From positions 1 to 36,047 of the forward strand of contig JAJYWX010000020.1 in assembly GCA_021791275.1 (NCBI GenBank): a stretch of DNA of 36,047 bases, given 5' to 3'. The notes beneath the pieces are model-generated. The model had not been told where the DNA came from and searched no databases. It saw nothing but the letters and a program-made list of their open reading frames with translations. The stretch comes from a bacterium (lineage in GTDB: Bacteria; Patescibacteriota; Dojkabacteria; JAKAPS01; JAJZLI01). Position 1 is the stretch's first letter. Every line of letters starts with the position of its first letter. Below are positions 22,784 to 30,897 of this stretch, in pieces. Both the position numbers and the translations under genes were made by a program.

Positions 22784-22784
22784 T

Positions 22785-22826
22785 TTGCACAAAAATTTCT
22801 AATCTGTTACATTGATAAAAGAGGTG
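22785..22826 (+). promoter_or_regulatory. Promoter and SD of the glucan operon
   Basis: TTGCAC (22785-22790), 17 bases, TACATT (22808-22813). The short leader carries AGAGGTG (22820-22826), four bases before ATG 22831, one of two clear SD sequences in the window. Confidence 0.65.
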
Positions 22827-22830
22827 TAAT

Positions 22831-23931
22831 ATGATTAAAACAATAGATAAAAATTTACAAACAAATTATATTCCTTTCTTAAATTATATCCCTCAGTCTT
22901 TAGTTATAGAGAATAAAATTCCATATTTCCTAGAATTCGAATATAAGACAGAAGAGAGAGTAGAACTCCAAGATACAGTCATATCAGATACTTTTAAAGA
23001 AAGAGTTGATCCATATGCAGGACATTCAACATTAATTTCTAAAAGAAGAAGTCTTCGGCCTCAGCCAGATTTGGAAAAAGGAGAATATGAAAAATCTCAA
23101 TCATGCCTTTTTGATGATTTGGAAAAAGTTGCACATCCATACAGAGAATTTAGTGAAATAAAAACTCTGATAGCACCTAACCCTTTTGCCTTTAATCCAG
23201 GATTTCATGATATTGTATTTACTAAAGATCATATAGAAATGATTGAAGAGATAGAAGAGGCACATATATATGGTATATTAAAAACACTCAGAATGAGAGC
23301 TCAAGAAATAAAAAAGAATAAAGGTATAGATCAGCTTGATATGGGAATGAATTTTGGTACCAGTAAACTTAAATATTCTTCAGGTGCATCTCAACCTCAT
23401 CTTCATGCACAAATTGGAGCTGTATATAAAAACGGATTTATGCCTACATCAGATAGAATCAGTTATGTAAATAAAAAATTCTTAGAAATAGGTATTGATT
23501 ATGAAGAGTTATATATGGAAGCAAGTGAAAAATCAGAGCTTTTCATATTAAAAAATGATGATTTTATACTATTCGCTCCATTCTCACCAAGATTTAAAGA
23601 TGAAATTCATATAATATCAAAAGATAGGAATATTCCTAATATAACAGTTTTAACAGATTCTCAACTTAATAGTTTATCTCAGCTCTTATTCAAAGCAATA
23701 AAAGGACTTAGAGAATTAAAATTCGAAAATGAAAAAGGAGAATTAACAGATGCAGGAATAGATAGTTTTAATATTGAGTTTTTAGGGTTAAGGTTTCAAG
23801 AAGAAAGCGGAAGGATGTTAATACAGATTATACCAAGAGAAAGTGAAATTGCTTATTCAGAACTTTTGGAGAGATTCATAATTGATAGAACTCCAGAAGT
23901 TACATCAAAATATTTAAGAACAATAATATAA
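22831..23931 (+). CDS. GalT/HIT-superfamily nucleotidyltransferase or phosphorylase
   Basis: A 366-residue protein of the galactose-1-phosphate uridylyltransferase superfamily. The catalytic triad segment QPHLHAQ holds the H-x-H-x-Q core (His190, His192, Gln194), where the second His would carry the nucleotide. NPFAFNPGFHDIVF (117-130) matches the GalT region that precedes it. Both GalT and the related ADP-glucose phosphorylase have this fold. As first gene of an operon with two glycogen synthases it may make or break an NDP-glucose donor; no GlgC or galactose gene is visible here. The exact substrate is inference. Confidence 0.75.
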   Translation: MIKTIDKNLQTNYIPFLNYIPQSLVIENKIPYFLEFEYKTEERVELQDTVISDTFKERVDPYAGHSTLISKRRSLRPQPDLEKGEYEKSQSCLFDDLEKVAHPYREFSEIKTLIAPNPFAFNPGFHDIVFTKDHIEMIEEIEEAHIYGILKTLRMRAQEIKKNKGIDQLDMGMNFGTSKLKYSSGASQPHLHAQIGAVYKNGFMPTSDRISYVNKKFLEIGIDYEELYMEASEKSELFILKNDDFILFAPFSPRFKDEIHIISKDRNIPNITVLTDSQLNSLSQLLFKAIKGLRELKFENEKGELTDAGIDSFNIEFLGLRFQEESGRMLIQIIPRESEIAYSELLERFIIDRTPEVTSKYLRTII

Positions 23932-23932
23932 T

Positions 23933-25450
23933 ATGAACAAATTAAAAATATTATACGTAGCAGCTGAAGTATATCCATATGCAGGAGTAGGTGGACTTGG
24001 CCAGGTAGCATATTTTTTAACAAAGCAATTAAAAAAACAGGGATCTGATGTAAGAATAATGATGCCAAAATACGGAAGTATTGATGAAGAGACATACCCT
24101 ATGGAAATGCTTTATGAAGGAGTAAAAATTCCAACAGAATCTGGAAGAGAAGTAATTTGTAATATAAAAGAATATAAAGATCCAAAAGATAAAGATTCAC
24201 CTATCGTATACTTTTTAGAAAATATGGAATTCTATGAGAAAAGATCTAATGTATATGGATACATGGATGATGACATAAGATTTTTGCTTCTTTCAAAGGG
24301 AGTAATAGAATTTTTAAAAAAATCAGACTGGATTCCAGATGTAATCAATTGTGCCGATTGGCATACAGGACATATACCTAATATACTAAAATCTGACTAC
24401 AGTAAAGATAAAAAATTAAGAAATATTGCTACAGTATTTAGTATTCACAATATAATGCACCAGGGAATGATTGATCACAGGAATGCTACTGATCTTGATT
24501 TTGATAATGGAAAAGATGATATAGCAGACCTATTTGACCCAAAACTTAAAAAACAAAATTTTGTAAGGAGAGCAATAATCTACTCAGATATAGTAACAAC
24601 TGTATCTGAAACATACTCAAGGGAAATATTAACAGAAGAATATGGAGAAGGACTAGAACATCTTTTAAGAGAAGTTAGAACTAAGCTTGTTGGAATCTTA
24701 AATGGAATTGATTACACATATATGAACCCGGAAACTGATACAAACATCATAGCAAACTATAACTCCAAGACATTTATAAGAAGGCAAATAAACAAAGAGG
24801 ATTTACAAAAAGAATTTAATCTAGAAGTATGTAATAAGCCTGTGGTTGGTATGGTAACAAGGTTAGATAACCAAAAGGGATTAGATTTAGTTATGGATAT
24901 TATTGAAACTGCGATAAAAGAGCTAAATATACAATTCATAATAATTGGAGGAGGCGATTCAAAATATATAAGATACTTCTCTGATCTTGAAAGAGAATAT
25001 CCCAAAGTAGTTGGAACTCATTTGATGATGGATTTCACTCTTCCTAAAAAAGTTTTTTCTGGTGCTGATCTTGTACTTCTTCCTTCAAAATTTGAACCTT
25101 CAGGAATAACACAGATGGAAGCAATGAGGTATGGATGTATTCCTGTTGCAAGAGCAGTAGGGGGACTCTCCGATTCCATAGAAAATTTCGATATGATTTC
25201 TAAAAAAGGAAATGGCTTTCTATTCCATGAATATAATCCATATGCATTAATGATGGCACTTACAAGAGCTATCGAGAATTATAAAAATGAAGAAATCTGG
25301 AAAGAGATTGTGCAATCTGCAATGGAAAAAGATTTCTCGTGGGAACAGTCATCTTTGAAGTACATAGATGTTTACAGAAGAGCAATTAATAGGCATAATG
25401 GAAAAGAGGAAACTAAAGAAGATGTAATTTATCATATGTATATGTTATGA
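23933..25450 (+). CDS. glgA: Glycogen synthase-like GT5 protein, copy 1 (altered donor loop)
   Basis: A 505-residue GT-B protein of the GlgA family. The N-terminal domain starts ILYVAAEVYPYAGVGGLGQV; the His-containing SIHNIMHQGM, the RLDNQKG donor motif and the C-terminal FEPSGITQMEAMRYG are retained. In canonical GlgA the first loop reads K-(T/V)-GGL-(A/G)-(D/E); here the lysine position is Gly18 and the acidic position is Gln. That lysine contacts the ADP-glucose phosphate, so donor choice or activity may differ from copy 2. The C-terminus has about 20 extra residues. One base separates it from the GalT-like gene, and its stop overlaps the next ATG. Confidence 0.85.
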   Translation: MNKLKILYVAAEVYPYAGVGGLGQVAYFLTKQLKKQGSDVRIMMPKYGSIDEETYPMEMLYEGVKIPTESGREVICNIKEYKDPKDKDSPIVYFLENMEFYEKRSNVYGYMDDDIRFLLLSKGVIEFLKKSDWIPDVINCADWHTGHIPNILKSDYSKDKKLRNIATVFSIHNIMHQGMIDHRNATDLDFDNGKDDIADLFDPKLKKQNFVRRAIIYSDIVTTVSETYSREILTEEYGEGLEHLLREVRTKLVGILNGIDYTYMNPETDTNIIANYNSKTFIRRQINKEDLQKEFNLEVCNKPVVGMVTRLDNQKGLDLVMDIIETAIKELNIQFIIIGGGDSKYIRYFSDLEREYPKVVGTHLMMDFTLPKKVFSGADLVLLPSKFEPSGITQMEAMRYGCIPVARAVGGLSDSIENFDMISKKGNGFLFHEYNPYALMMALTRAIENYKNEEIWKEIVQSAMEKDFSWEQSSLKYIDVYRRAINRHNGKEETKEDVIYHMYML

Positions 25451-26838
25451 ATTGGGTAAACTATATTTATATATACCAACCCCCCACACAAAAAAAAGAT
25501 ATCCTAGAAAAAGTTATGGATCAAAGTTATAGACCTATACTTAATCTATTATTAGAAAATCCTCAATCACATATAAATATTAATGTAAATGCAGGGTTAA
25601 TAGAAATGTTCTCAAGAAATAATGGAGACGACATCATAGAAAAATTAAAAGCTCTTCTTAATAGAGGGCAAATAGAGATTTCTGAAACATCTGCATATCA
25701 GGCTTTTCTCCCTATGATACCTAAAGATGAAATAAAAAGACAGATTCAAAGAAACCACAGTATAATGAAATCCTTTTTAGGAGATAATTACCAGCCTCAA
25801 GGTTTTTTCTCTCCATCAATGGCATATACAGATACAATCTTTAATATAGTTAAGGAATTTGGATATAAATGGATTATACTTGATGAGAATGTTCTGAAAG
25901 ATAGATATATACTTAAACATGATCGAATTTATACTCACGATGGGTTAAACATTTTTATAAGAGACAGAGCTCAAAGTTTTAAAATAATGTCATATAACAT
26001 TGATAATAACCAAGAATTAATCACAGACCTTAATAAAACATTTTCTCAAGAAGAATTTTTGATAACAGCAATAGATGGAGAAACATTTGGACACCATAGA
26101 GTAGGGTATGAGAGAATACTTTTTTATATATATAACTCTAATAAAATCAACTCCTACCTTCTCTCAGACATACCTGACATAATAGATAAAAAGGAAGAAA
26201 TACAACTTCAAGAAAGTAGTTGGATACTTCCATCAAAAAATGAAAGAATATTTGAAAGATGGTATTCTAAAAATAATTTAATACAGAAAAAGCAATATGA
26301 ACTCTTGAATCTAGCTATTAAAACAATTCAAGGATCAAAATATAGAATTGATGATCCTCAAATTGTAAATAAAGATATTCGAAATATAAAGACAAGTGAG
26401 AAAACATGGTTACAATCAAGATATTTATTAGATGAAGCAATGTATCAAGATCAATTTTTCTTCTCTTCTGCAAGACCAGCTTGGAGCATGGATCTTATAG
26501 AAAAAGGAGCCTATCTTCTATCTGAAGTAGTGAGATTAACTCCAGATGCAGATAAATTTGATAAAAATAAAAGTAGAAAACTCTATCAAGATATAGTACT
26601 CACTGGAATAAAGTGGCAAAAGGAAAACACTATTACAAAAATGGTAAAACAATTCTTTGAGGATGAAAGGCCTGAACAAGGGGAATCCTTAGCTCCTAAG
26701 CTTTCTCATGAAGAATATTTAAAAGTATTAAAAAGATTGACTATAAACATGAAAAATTCTGCAAAAGCAGAAGACTATGATATAGCTCAAAGCTTTAAAG
26801 AAAGAATAAATGAACTTAAAAAGAATCAAGAAAGTTAG
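25447..26838 (+). CDS. GH57-like protein, copy 1, predicted catalytically inactive
   Basis: A 463-residue GH57 domain protein co-linear with copy 2 through the first 150 residues. The GH57 regions are: YIYQPP (copy 2: HIYQPP; His8 replaced by Tyr), GQIEISETSAYQAFLP (His85 replaced by Gln), GFFSPS (the nucleophile Glu124 of copy 2 is Ser124), and AIDGETFGHH (Asp210 acid/base retained). Loss of nucleophile and two His argues against hydrolysis or transfer. The fold could still bind glucan. Residues about 425-463 (VLKRLTINMKNSAKAEDYDI, AQSFKERINELKK) resemble a UVR motif. The start overlaps the glgA stop (ATGA). Confidence 0.82.
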   Translation: MNWVNYIYIYQPPTQKKDILEKVMDQSYRPILNLLLENPQSHININVNAGLIEMFSRNNGDDIIEKLKALLNRGQIEISETSAYQAFLPMIPKDEIKRQIQRNHSIMKSFLGDNYQPQGFFSPSMAYTDTIFNIVKEFGYKWIILDENVLKDRYILKHDRIYTHDGLNIFIRDRAQSFKIMSYNIDNNQELITDLNKTFSQEEFLITAIDGETFGHHRVGYERILFYIYNSNKINSYLLSDIPDIIDKKEEIQLQESSWILPSKNERIFERWYSKNNLIQKKQYELLNLAIKTIQGSKYRIDDPQIVNKDIRNIKTSEKTWLQSRYLLDEAMYQDQFFFSSARPAWSMDLIEKGAYLLSEVVRLTPDADKFDKNKSRKLYQDIVLTGIKWQKENTITKMVKQFFEDERPEQGESLAPKLSHEEYLKVLKRLTINMKNSAKAEDYDIAQSFKERINELKKNQES

Positions 26839-26844
26839 TATAAT
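26839..26844 (+). promoter_or_regulatory. Internal -10 before GH57 copy 2
   Basis: TATAAT starts one base after the copy-1 stop and is followed by exactly six bases and ATG 26851. The second half of the operon could therefore be expressed separately. Confidence 0.45.
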
Positions 26845-26850
26845 AAAAAT

Positions 26851-28284
26851 ATGATATGGGCTAATTTATTACATATATACCAACCTCCGACTCAAGACAA
26901 AGATATGCTTGATAGGATAACAGAAGAATCTTACAAGAAGATTATCTCAGGGTTGAAAGAAAATCCAAGAGGTAAACTTACTATCAATATGAATGCCTCT
27001 TTAACTGAGCTTTTTGAAAAATATAAATACAATGATGTATTAGATGATATAAAATATCTTCTTTCAAATGGCCAAATAGAGATAACAGAATCTGCAGCTT
27101 ATCATGCATTTCTGCCTCTTATTCCAAAAGAAGAAGTAATAAGGCAAATAAATCTAAACCATATAATTAATAAACGAATTTTAGGTGATGTATATAACCC
27201 CACAGGATTTTTTGCTCCTGAATTAGGTGTATCTCCTGCTGTAGCTAAAATAGTTTCAGATATGGGATATAAATGGATGCTTTTTGATGAACTTGCATTT
27301 GACCAAAAGAAGGGAAAAATAAAATACGACAGAATATATTATGTAGATGGGACAAATCTCATTGGATACTTTAGAGAAAGAGAGATAAGTTTTAAAATAC
27401 TATCTGCCCAAGTTGAAAGTGGAGATATATTTTTATCAGAAATAAAGGATATAATCTCTGATAAAAGATTCCTTGCAACAGCAATGGATGGAGAAACTTT
27501 TGGGCATCATAGACCAGGACTAGAACTTTTACTCTACGATATATTCAAATCTAGAGCAATACAATGTGAAGAATATCAAAATTTAGATCAATTTTTCCAC
27601 AAAAAAGATACAGTTAATATAAATGAATCCACTTGGGCACTTATACCAATAGAGCTAACAAGAAGCCAACCTTACGAAAGATGGTTTAACAAAAGCAATG
27701 AAATACATGTAAAACAATGGACTCTAACCTACTTTGCTATAGATATGGTAAATAAATCTAAATATAAAGTAGATGATCCTATGTTTACAAATAAAAAAGG
27801 AAAATTAAATAAAAATCAAAAACAGTGGTTGAAAGCAAGGTATATGCTTGATAAATCTCTACATTCTGATCAATATTGGTGGGCATCAGCAAGACCTTGG
27901 TGGAGTATAGACATGATAGAAAGAGGTGCAAATGAGCTAATGACAAGTATTTTGCTTCTTCCAGAAGTTGATGCTAAAATAAAAAATAAAGCTGAAGATA
28001 TATATAAAGATATAGTATTTTCTGCATTTAGATGGGAAAGAGAAGATATTGTAGGTCAAACTGTAGCTAACTATGATGAAGAGACCACCGAGATGATACA
28101 AACGAAATCTTTAGATGCTGATCCTAAGGAATATGATAAAGTAATAAATCATTTAAGAAAACAAATGCTTGAAGCATCAGATAAGGAAAATTACATAAAA
28201 GCCTTAGAGTATAGAAAAAGAATAGAATCGTTAAGGCAAAAACAAAAAGAAATAATAAAGAATAAACATGGAAAGAAAAATTAA
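26851..28284 (+). CDS. GH57 alpha-glucan enzyme, copy 2
   Basis: A 477-residue GH57 protein with the catalytic set intact: LLHIYQPP (His8), GQIEITESAAYHAFLP (His85), GFFAPELGV (nucleophile Glu124) and AMDGETFGHHRPG (acid/base Asp213). The family contains alpha-amylases, 4-alpha-glucanotransferases, amylopullulanases and branching enzymes. The short length and the absence of other domains do not decide among them; next to glycogen synthases, branching or disproportionation is most plausible. The C-terminal helices (INHLRKQMLEASDKENYIKA, LEYRKRIESL) resemble the UVR motif of UvrB/ClpC. Its 3' end overlaps glgA copy 2 by 17 bases. Confidence 0.87.
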   Translation: MIWANLLHIYQPPTQDKDMLDRITEESYKKIISGLKENPRGKLTINMNASLTELFEKYKYNDVLDDIKYLLSNGQIEITESAAYHAFLPLIPKEEVIRQINLNHIINKRILGDVYNPTGFFAPELGVSPAVAKIVSDMGYKWMLFDELAFDQKKGKIKYDRIYYVDGTNLIGYFREREISFKILSAQVESGDIFLSEIKDIISDKRFLATAMDGETFGHHRPGLELLLYDIFKSRAIQCEEYQNLDQFFHKKDTVNINESTWALIPIELTRSQPYERWFNKSNEIHVKQWTLTYFAIDMVNKSKYKVDDPMFTNKKGKLNKNQKQWLKARYMLDKSLHSDQYWWASARPWWSIDMIERGANELMTSILLLPEVDAKIKNKAEDIYKDIVFSAFRWEREDIVGQTVANYDEETTEMIQTKSLDADPKEYDKVINHLRKQMLEASDKENYIKALEYRKRIESLRQKQKEIIKNKHGKKN

Positions 28285-29614
28285 GGTATTATTTATAGCA
28301 TCTGAGTTAACTCCTATTGTAAAAGTTGGAGGCCTTGGAGACGTAGCAGGATCATTGCCCAAATATCTCAAAAAGTATATAGATATTGAACTTGTTATAC
28401 CTAGCTATAAAAGTATTTCAGAAAAGTTACCTACACTTCCAGATTCAGATGTAAAAATTAATTATATCGATATTCCAGAATTTTTCTCATCTAGGGATAA
28501 TATTTATGGATATCAAGATGACCCAATTCGTTTTGCAAATTTCTCAAGAGAAGTTGTTGAAAGAATAGAAAAAAAAGAATTTGGAGAAGTTGATATAGTA
28601 CATGTAAATGATTATCATACATCCTTAATACCTTTACTTATAAAAGATAAAAAATTAAAAATAAAATCAATTCTTTCTATACATAACCTGGGCCCTGCAT
28701 ACCAAGGAAGGTACTCTCTAGATTTATTGGATCATTTAAATTTGAAACTAGACCACTTAACAATAGATATAGATAAGTCAGATAATGAAATAAACCCTCT
28801 ATTACAAGGGATACTAAATTCAGATATAGTATCCACAGTATCACCTACATACGCTAAAGAGATTCTTACAAAAGAATATGGAGGTGAACTGAATGATTTC
28901 CTAGAACTTAGAAAAAACAAGCTTTTTGGAATACTCAACGGAATAGATTATGAGTTTTTTAATCCTGAAACAGACAAAAACATTTATTGTAACTACAACT
29001 TAGAAAATTACAAAATGGGTAAAATGGAAAATAAAACAAAGCTAATATCTGAACTCCATTTAAATTTTAATCCAGAAAACCCTTTATTTTCATTTGTAGC
29101 AAGATTAGACTACCAAAAAGGTATAGATATTTTAATATCTTCAATAAAAACATTAAAAAACAAGAATATACATTTTCTAATATTAGGAACAGGAGCAAAA
29201 GATTTTGAGAATGAATTGCAGACATTGGAAACTGAAGATAAAAATATGTTTGCGATGATAGCGTTTGATGCAGTTCTTGCAAATAAAATTTATGCCGGAT
29301 CTGATGGGCTTATAATACCTTCAAGATATGAGCCGTCAGGACTAACACAAATGATTGCAATGAAGTACGGAACATTGCCAGTTGTAAGGTCTACTGGAGG
29401 ATTACATGACTCAGTGTTTAATTTACAAACAGGATTTGTATTTGAAAATTATTCTGCACTAGATCTTACTAATACAATAAATGAAGCATTATCAGTATAT
29501 AACAATAGGCACCAGTGGGATGACATGATAAATAATGCTATGAAAGCAGATTTCTCATGGTACAATTCCTCGCAAAAATATATAGTGCTGTACAATAAAA
29601 TCCTAGAAGATTAA
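28268..29614 (+). CDS. glgA: Glycogen synthase (GT5), copy 2
   Basis: A 448-residue GlgA. The donor loop KVGGLGDV keeps Lys19; SIHNLGPAYQGRY carries the catalytic His; VARLDYQKGIDIL is the Arg/Lys phosphate clamp; and PSRYEPSGLTQMIAMKYG is the C-terminal donor site. It adds glucose from ADP-glucose (or another NDP-glucose) to alpha-1,4-glucan in the cytoplasm. It is shorter than the usual 475 residues but all domains are present. It closes the operon; nothing clear as a terminator follows before the next promoter. Confidence 0.93.
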   Translation: MERKIKVLFIASELTPIVKVGGLGDVAGSLPKYLKKYIDIELVIPSYKSISEKLPTLPDSDVKINYIDIPEFFSSRDNIYGYQDDPIRFANFSREVVERIEKKEFGEVDIVHVNDYHTSLIPLLIKDKKLKIKSILSIHNLGPAYQGRYSLDLLDHLNLKLDHLTIDIDKSDNEINPLLQGILNSDIVSTVSPTYAKEILTKEYGGELNDFLELRKNKLFGILNGIDYEFFNPETDKNIYCNYNLENYKMGKMENKTKLISELHLNFNPENPLFSFVARLDYQKGIDILISSIKTLKNKNIHFLILGTGAKDFENELQTLETEDKNMFAMIAFDAVLANKIYAGSDGLIIPSRYEPSGLTQMIAMKYGTLPVVRSTGGLHDSVFNLQTGFVFENYSALDLTNTINEALSVYNNRHQWDDMINNAMKADFSWYNSSQKYIVLYNKILED

Positions 29615-29638
29615 AATATTTTTTATATACATACCGAC

Positions 29639-29667
29639 TTGACCCATAGAGTTTTCTATTGTATAAT
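29639..29667 (+). promoter_or_regulatory. Promoter of the WG-repeat gene
   Basis: TTGACC (29639-29644), 17-base spacer, TATAAT (29662-29667), nine bases to ATG 29677. It is the closest to the sigma-70 consensus in this window. Confidence 0.75.
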
Positions 29668-29676
29668 TACCTGTTT

Positions 29677-30897
29677 ATGATTATAGAAAAAGATTTACAA
29701 CAACAAGAAAGACTTCCTGATGAATTAGATTTAGAAGAAAGGAATAGAATATCAAAAATGTTAGGAGCAATTTATGTTGGTCCAATAAATGATATGGGCA
29801 ATACTCTTGCCACAATAATAAACAAGGAGGGAGAAGAGGAAACAATTATGGTTAATCTTGCAGGAAGAAAGATAAATAGAGAAAAGTATACCAAAACTAT
29901 ACCTGGCAAGGATATTGGAGATCCAATATTAGTAAAACTAAAAGATGGAAAATATAGATTTTTACTCCCAGATGGATCATACCTAGAAAATCTAGAAGAT
30001 GGAAAAATACATGAGTTTGGTAGTGCATATCCTTTTGATGGACAGTATGCAAGGATAAGGATAAAAACTGAAGACAATAAACAATATGAAAGGCTGATTA
30101 GAAAGGATGGACAATTTGCATCAGGAAGCTTCAGAGAAATTTATCCTCCTTCATGTGGAATATCAAAAGCAATATTAGATACAGGAGAGGTTGTCTATAT
30201 TAATTCCAAAACAGGAAAAATTATAAGAGATGATATTGAAAGTGGAAGAGAGTACTCTGATGATGGAACAGATATGCCATTTGTAGTAATACGCAAAAGA
30301 GGGAAAGATTGGTTTATGGATAAAAATGGACATGTAAGGTATGATTTGGGTGGCTTTGAATCAGCAAAAACTGTACGTAATGGAATATCTTTAGTTAGAA
30401 TTGATGGATTATACCGTTTACTAAATCTTAATGATGGATCCTATATAAAACTTGAAAATGGTTCCACATTTTTCGATAATGCAAACTCCTTTTCAGAAGG
30501 GTTTACTGGAGTAGAAAAAAATGGACAATGGTATATTATTGATAAAAGTGGAAAAATTATAAAGAGCGGACTCAAAGGTGTAAGATCCTTTCACGAAGGA
30601 TACTGCATTATAGACAAAGGTGATGGAATCTATTTAATCAATACAGATGGCACAGAAATAGCAGGACCATATACTGATATAAATGGTATTTCCGATGGAT
30701 TTTTTGCTCTTAAAGTAGGATATTCTGAATGGAGGATCGGAAATATAGATGGCACAACTTTACCAGGGATTTTTCATGATGCGGGGAAATTTAAAAATGG
30801 TGTAATGAAAGTTGCAATAAAAAAAGAGGATGGATCAGTCTGGGGAGCATATATAAATAAAAAAGGAGAATCTGTTTTTACTCCTTATAAATTATAA
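29677..30897 (+). CDS. WG-repeat (KWG) protein
   Basis: A 406-residue protein of tandem repeats of about 40-50 residues, with a recurring pattern such as KNGQWYIIDKSGKIIKSG, RGKDWFMDKNGHVRYDLG, RIDGLYRLLNLNDGSYIKL and GDGIYLINTDGTEI, each followed by a strand with F/Y-x-(D/E/N)-G. This is the WG/KWG repeat family, whose members are beta-rich and mostly uncharacterised. No signal peptide or membrane helix. The start is ATG 29677 (MIIEKDLQQQER); an upstream in-frame TTG at 29659 overlaps the -10. It converges with lysS (6-base overlap). Confidence 0.8.
   Translation: MIIEKDLQQQERLPDELDLEERNRISKMLGAIYVGPINDMGNTLATIINKEGEEETIMVNLAGRKINREKYTKTIPGKDIGDPILVKLKDGKYRFLLPDGSYLENLEDGKIHEFGSAYPFDGQYARIRIKTEDNKQYERLIRKDGQFASGSFREIYPPSCGISKAILDTGEVVYINSKTGKIIRDDIESGREYSDDGTDMPFVVIRKRGKDWFMDKNGHVRYDLGGFESAKTVRNGISLVRIDGLYRLLNLNDGSYIKLENGSTFFDNANSFSEGFTGVEKNGQWYIIDKSGKIIKSGLKGVRSFHEGYCIIDKGDGIYLINTDGTEIAGPYTDINGISDGFFALKVGYSEWRIGNIDGTTLPGIFHDAGKFKNGVMKVAIKKEDGSVWGAYINKKGESVFTPYKL

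Noticed and set aside
22831-29614. Glucan operon as a recent horizontal transfer.
   Set aside because: Base composition and codon use look like the neighbours, and there are no mobile-element, repeat or tRNA boundaries.
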